Of a stretch of DNA of 64,000 nucleotides, positions 52,425 to 61,910 are shown in pieces. The notes below the pieces were generated by a model. That model made no database searches and had not been told where the DNA came from. It saw nothing but the letters and a program-made list of their open reading frames with translations. Each line of letters begins with the position of its first letter. The first letter of the stretch is position 1. Where the stretch lies: NCBI GenBank assembly GCA_963677935.2, contig CAXXEH010000003.1, forward strand, positions 1,798,001 through 1,862,000, read 5' to 3'. Source of the stretch: JAAFHB01 sp963677935 (GTDB lineage: Bacteria > Bacteroidota > Bacteroidia > Bacteroidales > Prolixibacteraceae). Both the position numbers and the translations under genes were made by a program.

Positions 52425-54497
52425 ATGAAAAAATTACTCTTTGGCCTGATCCTGCTCTTTGGCTCACAGCTCTTTGCCCAAAAAGGTGAAAAATTCTTCC
52501 CTTCAAAAGATCTGACAAAAGTCGGCGTTTATTACTATCCCGAACACTGGGATTCGACACAATGGGAACGCGACTTTAAAAATATGGCAAAATTGGGATT
52601 CGAATTTACCCACTTTGCCGAATTTGCCTGGGCACAGCTTGAGCCTGAAGAGGGACATTATGATTTTAAATGGCTCGATCGCGCTGTTGAACTGGCCACT
52701 AAATACAATCTTAAAGTAATTATGTGTACTTCTACCGCAACACCTCCCGTTTGGCTCGTACGAAAATACCCCGAAATACTTGTTAAAAATGAAAATGGAA
52801 CGGTAAACGATCATGGATCACGTCAAAACGCCTCTTTTTCAAGTACTTTTTATCGGAAGTATTCCCTGAAGATGGTCGAAGAACTGGCAAGGAGATATGG
52901 AAACAACAAACAAATCATTGGCTGGCAAATCGATAATGAACCACGAAAGTTTCATGACTACAACAATGATGCACAACTGCGCTTTCGGGAATGGCTAAAA
53001 CAAAAATACAAGAACATCGATACTTTAAACAAGGCATGGGGGACCAATTTCTGGAGCGGAACCTATTCAGATTTTCAACAGATAAATATCCCCCTTTACG
53101 CAGAATGGGGGATGAATCTCCATCAAAAACTCGATCATAACCGTTTTTCGGATCAGGAAACAGCCACTTTTCTTGATGAACAGGCAACTGTTATCCGGAA
53201 ATATGCTTCACCGGATCAGTGGATTACCTCCAATTACATCCCAATGTACGACGTTGGTTATCCGGGAATGAGCCATAAACTTGACTTTACTGCTTATACT
53301 CGGTATATGGTTTATGGTGCAGACAGGGGAATTGGAAACAAAGGTTACCGGGTTAGTGAATATTCGCGGATAGCAATGGCGAACGATTTTTTCAGGCCAA
53401 TGGCAGGATATTACGGTGTGATGGAGTTACAACCAGGGCAGGTCAATTGGGGAAGCATCAATTCCCAACCGTTACCGGGTGCTGTAAGACTGTGGCTCTG
53501 GCATGTTTTTGCAGGAGGAAGTAAATTTACCTGTACCTATCGCTACAGGGCTCCACTATACGGTTATGAACAGTACCATTACGGGATTGTGGGAACCGAC
53601 GGGATTACCCCCACTCCCGGAGGAAAAGAGTTTAGTCAGTTTATTCAGGATATTAATGTTTTGCGGAAGAAATATAATACGCAAAATGTACTTCCTAAGT
53701 CCTACACCAACCGTAAAACCGGAATCCTTTTTAATGCTGATAATGTGATGGCCATCAATCAGAACAAGCAAACTACCGAATGGAATACGGAGGGTCATTT
53801 TCTTAAATACTATAAAGCGCTGAAATCGTTCGGCGCCCCTGTGGATTTTATAAGAGACACCACTAATTTTTCGGAATACCCATTTCTGATTGTTCCGGCC
53901 TATCAACAAATCGACAAACAGCTTATCGCCAAACTAACTTCTTATGCCGAAAATGGAGGACATCTGGTATTGAGCTGTCGTACAGGTCACCAGGACCGTG
54001 ACGGTCACCTTTGGGAGGCCCCTTTTGCCCAGCCAATATATAATCTGATCGGGGCACAAATAGATTCTTATGATCTCCCGATGCCCCATTCAGATAATTC
54101 GGTATTGTTCGAAGGAAAACCTTATAGCTGGACAAGCTGGGGTGAAATCCTCAACCCGGATAAGGAGACAAAAACCTGGGCGATATATGAAGGAGATTTT
54201 TATGCCGGTCACTCTGCCATTACCTTCAGAAAAATGGGGCGCGGAACCGTCACTTACATAGGCGTAGACAGTAAATCAGGCGATCTGGAACGTGAAATAT
54301 TAGGGAAATTATTTCACAAATCAGATGTTGAAATTGAATCTTATCCTCCCGGAATTACCACCGAATACCGCGATGGTTTTGGGATTACATTGAATTACTC
54401 TGATCAGAACTACGAAATTAAACTCCCTGATTCGGCAGAAATCATTTTTGGGAATAAATTGATACCACAAGCCGGCGTATTGGTATGGAAATATTGA
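52425..54497 (+). CDS. Exported GH42 beta-galactosidase
   Basis: This 690-residue protein has a signal peptide (ending LFAQ) and a GH42 barrel: VGVYYYPEHWDSTQWERDF, HFAEFAWAQLEPEEGHYDF and PPVWLVRKYPEIL. Acid/base Glu is in WQIDNEPRKF (E172) and nucleophile Glu in GVMELQPGQVNWG (E334). A beta-galactosidase trimerisation-like domain follows (about 400-600, DTTNFSEYPFLIVPAYQQ). Most GH42 enzymes are cytoplasmic, while Bacteroidota often export them, as here. It would release beta-galactose. It is 3 bp before a drug/metabolite transporter gene and probably co-transcribed. Confidence 0.93.
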   Translation: MKKLLFGLILLFGSQLFAQKGEKFFPSKDLTKVGVYYYPEHWDSTQWERDFKNMAKLGFEFTHFAEFAWAQLEPEEGHYDFKWLDRAVELATKYNLKVIMCTSTATPPVWLVRKYPEILVKNENGTVNDHGSRQNASFSSTFYRKYSLKMVEELARRYGNNKQIIGWQIDNEPRKFHDYNNDAQLRFREWLKQKYKNIDTLNKAWGTNFWSGTYSDFQQINIPLYAEWGMNLHQKLDHNRFSDQETATFLDEQATVIRKYASPDQWITSNYIPMYDVGYPGMSHKLDFTAYTRYMVYGADRGIGNKGYRVSEYSRIAMANDFFRPMAGYYGVMELQPGQVNWGSINSQPLPGAVRLWLWHVFAGGSKFTCTYRYRAPLYGYEQYHYGIVGTDGITPTPGGKEFSQFIQDINVLRKKYNTQNVLPKSYTNRKTGILFNADNVMAINQNKQTTEWNTEGHFLKYYKALKSFGAPVDFIRDTTNFSEYPFLIVPAYQQIDKQLIAKLTSYAENGGHLVLSCRTGHQDRDGHLWEAPFAQPIYNLIGAQIDSYDLPMPHSDNSVLFEGKPYSWTSWGEILNPDKETKTWAIYEGDFYAGHSAITFRKMGRGTVTYIGVDSKSGDLEREILGKLFHKSDVEIESYPPGITTEYRDGFGITLNYSDQNYEIKLPDSAEIIFGNKLIPQAGVLVWKY

Positions 54498-54500
54498 TGG

Positions 54501-55415
54501 ATGGATAAATATAAAGGAACAGCTTTTCTGGCAATCATTGCCTGTCTGCTTTGGTCATCAGCTTTCGCGGTTATAAAGATTGGACTTCAGTATTCAACAC
54601 CGTTGCAATTTGCAGGTATTCGTTTTATGCTTGCTGGATTAATGGTACTCCCATTGATTGGATCATTACGAACTGCAATGCGCTACATCAGGAATAATCC
54701 AAGGTTAATTCTACTGATCGCCTTTCTACAGACCTTCGTTCAATATGCATTGTTATACAGCGGATTGAATCTGATTCCCGGAGCATTGGGCGCCATTATT
54801 ATTGGTGCAGGACCACTCTTCATCTCTTTGACAGCACATTTTCTGATGCCAAATGACCGGTTGACCTTACCAAAACTGGGAATTATCCTAATGGGGATTG
54901 CCGGAATTGCAATGGTCAGTCTTAGCAATGGCTCGGGCAAGGAAACTGGTAATCTGATGATTTTAGGAATCGTTTTGCTTTTCCTGACAAACATCAACGC
55001 AGGATTCACCAATGTAATTATTGCACGCGATGCAAGACATATTCCGCCACTGATCTTAAGTTCTTCGGCACTGGTCATCGGCGGACTGATGCTCTTCCTG
55101 GTCTCAATTCCCGTTGAAGGATTCAAAATAACTAATCCACCCGCACAATATTATTTCTCATTAGGTTGGCTTAGTTTTTTATCTGCGACTGCCCTCTCCA
55201 TCTGGTTTTCCCTTTTGCAGCGCGAAAGGGTGAAAGTTTCCGTTCTGAACATCTGGAAATTTATTATTCCCGTTTTTGGAGCAATTCTCAGCTGGATACT
55301 CGTCCCAAAGGAATCACCCGATATGGTATCAGTTGCCGGGATTGCCATTACAGCACTGGCGCTGATTCTATTCAACCGGCAAAACACAATTCAGTTAAAG
55401 GAGCCGGGGATTTAG
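54501..55415 (+). CDS. EamA-family (DMT) transporter
   Basis: This 304-residue protein has ten membrane segments in two EamA repeats. The first begins AFLAIIACLLWSSAFAVIKIG and the second ILGIVLLFLTNINAGFTNVI. The family exports or imports small metabolites such as amino acids or purines. It is placed 3 bp after the GH42 stop, so it is likely co-transcribed, but the functional link to beta-galactoside use is not obvious. Confidence 0.9.
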   Translation: MDKYKGTAFLAIIACLLWSSAFAVIKIGLQYSTPLQFAGIRFMLAGLMVLPLIGSLRTAMRYIRNNPRLILLIAFLQTFVQYALLYSGLNLIPGALGAIIIGAGPLFISLTAHFLMPNDRLTLPKLGIILMGIAGIAMVSLSNGSGKETGNLMILGIVLLFLTNINAGFTNVIIARDARHIPPLILSSSALVIGGLMLFLVSIPVEGFKITNPPAQYYFSLGWLSFLSATALSIWFSLLQRERVKVSVLNIWKFIIPVFGAILSWILVPKESPDMVSVAGIAITALALILFNRQNTIQLKEPGI

Positions 55416-55521
55416 TATTTTAATTCCAAATATGGAAGGAGTTAAATGAGGGAAGGTCAGAAAATCAATTTAGAAGCAATCGTGCACCGTTTCGAAGCAA
55501 TATATCTTAGGTGTATAATTG

Positions 55522-55564
55522 CTTCTATGTGGCGAAGAACTGTTTCTATAAGGCGAAGAACTGG
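55522..55564 (+). repeat. Imperfect tandem repeat upstream of purB
   Basis: Two about 21-bp units sharing TTCTAT...GGCGAAGA...CTG lie 30 bp before the purB promoter element. They may be a regulatory repeat or chance. No protein or RNA gene is visible in the 211-bp gap. Confidence 0.35.
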
Positions 55565-55593
55565 TCCGAACATTCAGTTTTCACAGATTTTAC

Positions 55594-55601
55594 TAACTTT
55601 G
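55594..55601 (+). promoter_or_regulatory. -7 promoter element for purB
   Basis: TAACTTTG, followed by C, is an exact TAnnTTTG match 26 bp before the ATG. Confidence 0.6.
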
Positions 55602-55626
55602 CAGCGAACAGAATAAGTTATAAACA

Positions 55627-56976
55627 ATGGAATTACAGATCTTAACTGCCATATCTCCCGTTGATGGCCGATACCGTGATAAAGTAGAAGAATTAGCTGA
55701 ATATTTTTCGGAATTTGCGCTGATAAAATACCGCGTATATGTTGAAATTGAATACTTTATTGCTTTAACCGAACTGCCTTTGCCTCAGTTGAACAGTTTT
55801 AATCCTGAATTGAAGCCCGTGTTACGCAACCTCTACGACACGTTTAAACTAACTGATGCGAAGCACATTAAAGATATAGAAAAAGTAACAAACCACGATG
55901 TCAAGGCGGTGGAATATTTCGTCAAAGAGAAGTTTGATGGTTTAGGTCTCCAGGAATATAAGGAATTCATCCATTTCGGACTTACCTCACAGGATATCAA
56001 CAACACTGCAGTTCCCTGCTCACTTCGCGATGCGATTCAGAATGTCTATATTCCCCTCATTGATGAATTGACTGCCAAACTGGAGGGAATGGCTTTCGCA
56101 TGGGAAGATGTTGCAATGCTGGCTAAAACACACGGACAACCGGCCTCACCTACCCGGCTTGGTAAAGAGATAAAAGTATTTATTGAAAGACTTAATGTTC
56201 AGGTTGAGCTACTAAAAGGGATACCTTGTTACGCCAAATTTGGTGGAGCTACGGGAAATTTCAATGCTCATCATGTGGCTTATCCATCCGTTGACTGGGT
56301 CGATTTTGCCAATAACTTTGTCCGTGACGCCCTTCAGCTGGAACGTTCACAAGCCACCACCCAGATAGCCCATTACGATAATTATGGGGCGATCTTCGAT
56401 AATATGAAACGCATCAATACCATATTGATTGATTTCGACCGTGATTTCTGGACTTACATCTCCATGAATTACTTCAAACAGCAGATTAAACAGGGTGAAA
56501 TAGGTTCATCGGCAATGCCGCATAAAATCAATCCCATCGATTTTGAGAACTCTGAGGGAAACCTGGGGATTGCTAATGCGATATTTGAACACCTTTCGGC
56601 CAAGTTGCCGGTTTCGCGGTTGCAACGCGATCTTACCGATTCAACAGTGTTGAGAAATATTGGGGTGCCAATTGCCCACACCATACTTGCCATTAAATCT
56701 ACCTTAAAGGGTTTAGGGAAACTTCTTCTGAATAATGAAGTCATTGATCGCGATCTTGAGGATAACTGGGCGGTTGTAGCCGAAGCCATTCAAACGATTC
56801 TCCGCCGCGAAGCCTATCCGAACCCGTATGAAGCTTTGATGGACCTGACACGGGTAAACCGAAAGATCGATTGTGAAGTGATGCATCAGTTTATCGACAA
56901 ACTGGAGGTTAGCCAGGCAATTAAAGATGAATTAAAGAAAATTACCCCGCACAATTATACAGGAGTAACAATCTAA
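55627..56976 (+). CDS. purB: Adenylosuccinate lyase
   Basis: This 449-residue cytoplasmic enzyme catalyses two fumarate-releasing steps in purine synthesis. It starts with the PurB-typical MELQILTAISPVDGRYRDK. It carries KTHGQPASPTRLGKE and the superfamily signature GEIGSSAMPHKINPIDFENSEGN (with catalytic Ser). VTNHDVKAVEYF and FIHFGLTSQDINNTA are also present. Length and motifs match the E. coli-type PurB. It is a housekeeping gene and sets the end of the carbohydrate-related part of the window. Confidence 0.97.
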   Translation: MELQILTAISPVDGRYRDKVEELAEYFSEFALIKYRVYVEIEYFIALTELPLPQLNSFNPELKPVLRNLYDTFKLTDAKHIKDIEKVTNHDVKAVEYFVKEKFDGLGLQEYKEFIHFGLTSQDINNTAVPCSLRDAIQNVYIPLIDELTAKLEGMAFAWEDVAMLAKTHGQPASPTRLGKEIKVFIERLNVQVELLKGIPCYAKFGGATGNFNAHHVAYPSVDWVDFANNFVRDALQLERSQATTQIAHYDNYGAIFDNMKRINTILIDFDRDFWTYISMNYFKQQIKQGEIGSSAMPHKINPIDFENSEGNLGIANAIFEHLSAKLPVSRLQRDLTDSTVLRNIGVPIAHTILAIKSTLKGLGKLLLNNEVIDRDLEDNWAVVAEAIQTILRREAYPNPYEALMDLTRVNRKIDCEVMHQFIDKLEVSQAIKDELKKITPHNYTGVTI

Positions 56977-57047
56977 TTAACAATCATTTAAATACAGACC
57001 AAGTTTAATCTGAAAAGGTTAATGGTTTTTAATATCTTAAAATTATA

Positions 57048-58868
57048 ATGAAAGGTCTTTACCTTCTTTGGAAACGCTTTATCACTCCTTACAAGAGGTA
57101 TGTAGTTGGTAATTTTACATTTAACTTACTTGGTGCACTATTCGGTGCGATTCAACTTTTAACCTTAAAACCTGTACTTGGGATATTGTTTGAACCACAA
57201 AAAATGGTTGAAAAGCCAGCTGAGTGGATTTTCTCTATAAAGAATATCGGGGACAATTTAATGTACGAACTAAGCGATGTCATCCGAAAATCAGGTAATG
57301 AAAAAGCGCTGATATATCTTGGTTTATTCCTGATGTTGATGGTCTTTCTCAAAGTCGGGTTTACTTATATGGCACTTTACGTGATGGTACCTTTGCGTAA
57401 CGGGGTAGTTCGTGATATCCGTAACCAGATTTACAAGAAAATCCTTGAGTTACCACTGGGTTTCTTTTCTGAAGAAAGGAAAGGTGATATTATTGCCCGA
57501 ATGACAGGTGACGTTCAGGAAATTGATAATTCAATTATGAGTTCGCTCGAAATGCTTTTGAAAGACCCGCTGATCATAGTTATTTCTTTGGCATTTATGA
57601 TTTATATGTCGTGGTCTCTTACACTTTTCGTTTTCCTGTTATTGCCAGTCGTAGGATATTTAATCGGAAGAGTAGGTAAAAGCCTTAAAAAGCCTTCAAT
57701 GCGCGGTCAGAATAAAATGGGTGAATTGCTATCAACAATTGAGGAATCGTTGTCTGGCCTCCGAATTATTAAGGCTTTCAATGCAGAAAAAAAAATTAAA
57801 GAACATTTTAGCAAGCAAAACACTGAATATTATCATATTATGAATAGCCTAATGTGGCGGCGGTACCTGGCCCATCCAATGAGCGAATTCCTTGGAACAG
57901 CAGTTATTGTCGTTATTTTATGGTATGGCGGAAATTTAGTACTTCAACAAAACAGTTCACTAAGCCCGGCTGGCTTTATAACCTATCTGGCTTTCTTTTA
58001 CACCATTATTAATCCTGCAAAATCATTTACAACTGCTGTCTATGCCATTCAGAAAGGATTAGCCTCAATGGAGCGAATCGATAAGGTAATGTTGGCAGAA
58101 AATAATATAGTAGATAAGGAAAATCCACAATCCGTTAGTAAATTTACAACTCAGATCGAATACAATGATGTCACCTTCCGTTATCTGGAAGATGATGTTC
58201 TAAAAAAGGTGAACCTTACCATTCCGATTGGCAAGACCGTCGCGTTAGTTGGGCAATCAGGATCAGGAAAGTCGACCTTTGTCGATCTGCTTCCCCGTTT
58301 TTATGATGTAAGCGAAGGGTCTATTATGGTTGACGGAGTTGATATCCGCGACTATAAAATTGCAAATTTACGTGGTCTTATGGGGAATGTAAACCAGGAT
58401 CCGATACTCTTCAATGATACCTTCTTTAATAATATTTCTTTCGGTGTTGAAAATGCCACTTTGGAACAGGTGGAGGCGGCAGCAAAAGTGGCCAATGCCC
58501 ATGAATTTATTATTTCAACCCCCGATGGTTATCAGTCGAATATAGGTGATCGCGGAGGAAAGCTTTCAGGTGGTCAGCGGCAACGCGTTTCAATTGCCCG
58601 TGCCGTGCTAAAAAATCCACCCATTTTAATTCTTGATGAAGCTACCTCAGCTTTAGATACCGAATCTGAAAAACTGGTTCAGCAGGCGCTTGAAAACCTG
58701 ATGAAAAACCGTACCTCAATTGTAATAGCCCACCGACTCTCAACGATTAAAAATGCGGATCTGATCTGTGTTTTTCATGAGGGGGAGATTGTAGAGAGGG
58801 GAAACCATGATGAATTACTCGCACTTAACGGAATTTACAAGAAACTTCATGGGATGCAGAATTTTTAA
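57048..58868 (+). CDS. MsbA-like ABC exporter (fused permease and ATPase)
   Basis: This 606-residue protein has six membrane segments (about 15-330) followed by an ATPase domain. It has Walker A VGQSGSGKSTF, signature LSGGQRQRVSIA, Walker B PILILDEATSALD and the H-loop IVIAHRLSTI. The architecture fits lipid A/lipid or multidrug exporters of the MsbA type, which act as homodimers in the inner membrane. The exact substrate is not set. It ends 8 bp before a strong bidirectional terminator shared with the HU gene. Confidence 0.93.
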   Translation: MKGLYLLWKRFITPYKRYVVGNFTFNLLGALFGAIQLLTLKPVLGILFEPQKMVEKPAEWIFSIKNIGDNLMYELSDVIRKSGNEKALIYLGLFLMLMVFLKVGFTYMALYVMVPLRNGVVRDIRNQIYKKILELPLGFFSEERKGDIIARMTGDVQEIDNSIMSSLEMLLKDPLIIVISLAFMIYMSWSLTLFVFLLLPVVGYLIGRVGKSLKKPSMRGQNKMGELLSTIEESLSGLRIIKAFNAEKKIKEHFSKQNTEYYHIMNSLMWRRYLAHPMSEFLGTAVIVVILWYGGNLVLQQNSSLSPAGFITYLAFFYTIINPAKSFTTAVYAIQKGLASMERIDKVMLAENNIVDKENPQSVSKFTTQIEYNDVTFRYLEDDVLKKVNLTIPIGKTVALVGQSGSGKSTFVDLLPRFYDVSEGSIMVDGVDIRDYKIANLRGLMGNVNQDPILFNDTFFNNISFGVENATLEQVEAAAKVANAHEFIISTPDGYQSNIGDRGGKLSGGQRQRVSIARAVLKNPPILILDEATSALDTESEKLVQQALENLMKNRTSIVIAHRLSTIKNADLICVFHEGEIVERGNHDELLALNGIYKKLHGMQNF

Positions 58869-58875
58869 TGAAAGT

Positions 58876-58920
58876 ATATTACAAAAAAAAGGGGGCATAA
58901 ACCCCTTTTTTTTGTAATAT
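58876..58920. terminator. Bidirectional terminator between the ABC exporter and HU genes
   Basis: A perfect 19-bp stem (58876-58894 with 58902-58920) contains GGGG/CCCC and eight A/T pairs, with a 7-nt loop. T-tracts occur on both strands. Confidence 0.88.
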
Positions 58921-58927
58921 CGAATGT

Positions 58928-59200
58928 TTATTGAACATCATCGTTGAGTTCACTCCCAGCTTTGAACTTAACAATTTTTTTCTTCTCAATATCTATCTTC
59001 GCACCGGTCTGAGGATTGCGTCCCTGGCGTGCAGGCCTTTCAGACACAGAAAAAGTACCAAATCCAACAAGCGCAATTTTTTCGCCTTGTTTTAGCTGCT
59101 CCCCGGTTGTTTTTACAAAAGCATCTATTGCTTTTCTAGCATCTACTTTCGTCAATCCTGCTTCCGCAGCGACAGCATCAATCAATTGAGTTTTGTTCAT
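58928..59200 (-). CDS. HU-family DNA-binding protein
   Basis: The start is set at ATG 59200, giving 90 residues (MNKTQLIDAVAAEAGLTKVD). An earlier ATG at 59230 adds ten unlikely residues. The HU/IHF signature is clear: GFGTFSVSERPARQGRNPQTG, with the DNA-intercalating Arg-Asn-Pro. It is an abundant nucleoid protein that bends DNA. Its promoter is probably the TATATTTG on the minus strand at 59267-59274. Confidence 0.96.
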   Translation of the reverse strand: MNKTQLIDAVAAEAGLTKVDARKAIDAFVKTTGEQLKQGEKIALVGFGTFSVSERPARQGRNPQTGAKIDIEKKKIVKFKAGSELNDDVQ

Positions 59201-59266
59201 AGTAAAAATGTATTTTAAATGGTTAAACAAAGATTTAGATCTTGCCGAAAATTAAGTATTTAAACA

Positions 59267-59274
59267 CAAATATA
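59267..59274 (-). promoter_or_regulatory. -7 promoter element for the HU gene
   Basis: The minus strand reads TATATTTG, an exact TAnnTTTG match, 67 bp before the HU start. Confidence 0.45.
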
Positions 59275-59341
59275 CAAAATTTATCAGAATTATTTTTGAA
59301 TTGGTCAAAAAGCTTTTTTTTTAAAATAAATCTTTATTTTT

Positions 59342-59371
59342 TTTGGCGAATCAAAATAAAGTATACTTTTG
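59342..59371 (+). promoter_or_regulatory. Promoter for the tRNA-Ser/tRNA-Trp pair
   Basis: TTTG at 59342-59345 and TACTTTTG at 59364-59371 match the -33/-7 pattern of Bacteroidota, with 18 bp between them. The tRNA begins 10 bp after the -7 element. Confidence 0.7.
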
Positions 59372-59380
59372 CACACGCTT

Positions 59381-59465
59381 GGAGAGATGGCAGAGTGGTC
59401 GATTGCGGCGGTCTTGAAAACCGTTGTACCGAGAGGTACCGGGGGTTCGAATCCCTCTCTCTCCG
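59381..59465 (+). tRNA. tRNA-Ser (anticodon TGA)
   Basis: Acceptor GGAGAGA pairs with TCTCTCC, with discriminator G. The anticodon loop CTTGAAA sits in stem GCGGT/ACCGT. A long variable arm, GTACCGAGAGGTACC, is present as expected for serine. The T loop is TTCGAAT. CCA is not encoded. Confidence 0.95.
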
Positions 59466-59470
59466 CACTT

Positions 59471-59543
59471 ACGGGTGTAGCTCAGTTGGTAGAGCACTGG
59501 TCTCCAAAACCAGGTGTCGGGCGTTCGAGTCGCTCCTCCCGTG
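59471..59543 (+). tRNA. tRNA-Trp (anticodon CCA)
   Basis: Acceptor ACGGGTG pairs with CTCCCGT, with one U-U mismatch at position 6:67. D arm is GCTCAGTTGGTAGAGC. The anticodon loop CTCCAAA sits in stem CTGGT/ACCAG, and the T arm is GGGCG-TTCGAGT-CGCTC. CCA is not encoded. It lies 5 bp after tRNA-Ser and is followed by a terminator. Confidence 0.93.
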
Positions 59544-59544
59544 C

Positions 59545-59576
59545 AAAAGCCTCAATATTCAGTTATTGAGGCTTTT
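59545..59576 (+). terminator. Terminator after the tRNA pair
   Basis: AAAAGCCTCAAT and ATTGAGGCTTTT form a perfect 12-bp stem with an 8-nt loop, ending in T's, 2 bp after tRNA-Trp. Confidence 0.9.
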
Positions 59577-59726
59577 ATGTTTCAAAGCCCTTTATATCGT
59601 GTAATTTTGTCTTCTTTTTTGTGCGAATTCCTCCTATTTCTGCCACTAAGTCAGTCATCCATTTTTGGCACATGCTTTGATTCAGAATAAAAAGAATAAT
59701 TAAAAATTTAATATAAAACATAGCGT

Positions 59727-61775
59727 ATGAAAGGTAAGATTGGGGTTACAAGTGATAACCTGTTTCCGATTATCAAGAAATTTCTCTATTCCGATCACGA
59801 CATTTTCCTCCGTGAGATTATTTCAAATGCGGTCGATGCAACCCATAAACTGAAAACAATAGCCTCTTCAGGAAAATTCAAGGGAGCTGTCGGTGATTTA
59901 AATGTTAAGGTCAGTGTAAATAAAGTGGCAAAAACTATAACAGTCTCCGATAATGGAGTCGGTATGACCGCCGAAGAGATTGAAAAATTCATCAACCAGA
60001 TCGCTTTTTCAGGTGCAAATGAGTTCCTTGAAAAATATAAGGATGACGCAAATGCCATTATTGGCCATTTTGGACTTGGATTCTACTCATCATTTATGGT
60101 TTCCGAGGAGGTTGAAATCATAACGCGTTCCTACAAGGAAAATGAACAACCAGTGCGATGGATATGCGACGGATCACCAGAATATGTTATTGAAGATGTA
60201 GAGAAGGCCGAAGTAGGTACAGATATTGTTATGCACATCAATTCTGATTCAGTTGAATTCCTCGAAGAAAACCGTATTACCGAGTTACTGAACAAATACT
60301 GCAAATTCCTCCCCGTACCCATTATTTTCGGGAAAAAGAAAGAGTGGAAAGACGGTAAATATGAAGATACCCAAGAGGATAATCAAATCAACGAGGTAAT
60401 TCCTGCCTGGACAAAAAAACCTGTCGATCTGAAGGAGGAAGACTATACCAGCTTTTATCACAAACTCTATCCATACGGTGACGAACCGCTGTTTCATATT
60501 CACCTGAATGTTGATTATCCGTTTAACTTAACCGGAATACTCTATTTCCCTAAGCTGAAAAACAACTTTGAGGTTCAGAAGAATAAAATTCAATTGTATT
60601 GTAATCAGGTATTTGTAACCGATTCGGTCGAAGGAATTGTACCTGAATTCCTGACCCTTCTTCATGGCGTTCTCGATTCACCCGATATTCCACTAAATGT
60701 TTCGCGTTCTTACCTTCAAAGTGATTCAAACGTAAAGAAAATCAGTGGACATATCACAAAGAAAGTGGCCGACAGACTGACTGAGATCTTTAAGGAAAAG
60801 CGGAGTGAGTTTGAAGAGAAATGGAACGATCTGAAGCTTTTCATTGAATATGGAATGCTCACCGATGAAAAATTCTATGAAAAAGCCTTAAAATTCTACG
60901 TTTTTCAGAATACTGATGGTAATTCTTTCACATGGGAGGAATATGAAAACCTGATCAGTGCCACCCAGACCGACAAAGATAAAAAGCTGGTTTACCTTTA
61001 TGCGACAAACAAGGAGGAACAATACAGTTTCATTGAAGCGGCCAAAAATAAGGGTTATGATGTATTGCTGATGAACGATGTGCTGGCAACCCCTTTACTC
61101 AACCATCTTGAACAAAAATTTCCTGACAAGCACTTCGTTCGCGTTGATGCCGACGTAGTTGATAAACTTATTGCCAAGGAAAACAGTAAGGATGATCTGC
61201 TGTCGCTTGATGAAAAAAACGATTTAAGCCCGGTATTTCAGGCAATTACACCAAAAGATCGTGGTCAGTTTATTATTGACTTCCAGGATCTTGGCGAGGA
61301 TGGATCACCTATGGTTGTGACTCAGAATGAGTTTATGCGCAGAATGAAAGACATGTCAAAAATGCAGAGTGGAATGAGTTTCTATGGAGACCTTCCCGAC
61401 AGCTATAACCTGGTTGTAAATATGGCACACCCGCTTGTTAAAAGGGTAATTGCTCAAAAGCATGAGAAACTGGAGGTGGAATTGGCTCCGACAATCAAGG
61501 AAATTTCGAAATATAAATCTGAAAAAGAGGCAATTAAAAAACTGAAGGAAGGTAAGAAAGATGAAGAAGTTCCTCAGGAAGAGAAGGATCTTCTGAAAGA
61601 GACAGAAAATAAAATTGCGGAACTCGAAGATTCCAAACGAAAAAAACTGGAAGCATTTGGTGCTGAAAACGATTTGGCAAAAGAACTTGTCGACCTTGCA
61701 TTACTTGCCAACAATATGCTACGTGGTGAAGCACTGAATAATTTTGTGAAACGAAGTGTGGAATTAATGAAATAA
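59727..61775 (+). CDS. htpG: Molecular chaperone HtpG (Hsp90)
   Basis: This 682-residue cytoplasmic chaperone has an N-terminal ATPase domain with FLREIISNAVDATHKL, VSDNGVGMTAEEIEKFI and GHFGLGFYSSFMV. A middle domain follows (VPEFLTLLHGVLDSPDIPLNVSR), then a C-terminal dimerisation domain. The charged stretch near residues 590-640 (KLKEGKKDEEVPQEEKDLL) is longer than in E. coli HtpG, as is common in Bacteroidota. The start ATG follows an A/T-rich leader, and no clear promoter was found. Confidence 0.96.
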   Translation: MKGKIGVTSDNLFPIIKKFLYSDHDIFLREIISNAVDATHKLKTIASSGKFKGAVGDLNVKVSVNKVAKTITVSDNGVGMTAEEIEKFINQIAFSGANEFLEKYKDDANAIIGHFGLGFYSSFMVSEEVEIITRSYKENEQPVRWICDGSPEYVIEDVEKAEVGTDIVMHINSDSVEFLEENRITELLNKYCKFLPVPIIFGKKKEWKDGKYEDTQEDNQINEVIPAWTKKPVDLKEEDYTSFYHKLYPYGDEPLFHIHLNVDYPFNLTGILYFPKLKNNFEVQKNKIQLYCNQVFVTDSVEGIVPEFLTLLHGVLDSPDIPLNVSRSYLQSDSNVKKISGHITKKVADRLTEIFKEKRSEFEEKWNDLKLFIEYGMLTDEKFYEKALKFYVFQNTDGNSFTWEEYENLISATQTDKDKKLVYLYATNKEEQYSFIEAAKNKGYDVLLMNDVLATPLLNHLEQKFPDKHFVRVDADVVDKLIAKENSKDDLLSLDEKNDLSPVFQAITPKDRGQFIIDFQDLGEDGSPMVVTQNEFMRRMKDMSKMQSGMSFYGDLPDSYNLVVNMAHPLVKRVIAQKHEKLEVELAPTIKEISKYKSEKEAIKKLKEGKKDEEVPQEEKDLLKETENKIAELEDSKRKKLEAFGAENDLAKELVDLALLANNMLRGEALNNFVKRSVELMK

Positions 61776-61807
61776 TTCGGTAATTTTAGAAAAAATCGCC
61801 GCAGGGA

Positions 61808-61859
61808 AACCCTCATTTACTTTTATTCATAACAAATTATGAATGAGTTAATGAGGGTT
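61808..61859. terminator. Compound hairpin downstream of htpG
   Basis: Outer arms AACCCTCATT/AATGAGGGTT (10 bp) enclose inner arms ATTCATAA/TTATGAAT (8 bp, loop CAAA). The T-run is poor, so the element could be a terminator for htpG or a folded 5' leader of the next gene. Confidence 0.5.
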
Positions 61860-61910
61860 CCATGTGAATCAAATATTTCAACTTATACACCATTAACTAA
61901 ATTTATTCAC

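Noticed and set aside
59242..59604. 120-codon plus-strand ORF over the tRNA-Ser/tRNA-Trp pair
   Set aside because: It runs straight through two well-formed tRNAs and a terminator and has no recognisable protein motif, so it is chance coding.
61839..61910. N-terminal extension of the exported EEP protein from the ATG at 61839
   Set aside because: The first ATG lies inside a hairpin and the 24 extra residues would precede a normal signal peptide that starts at 61911.
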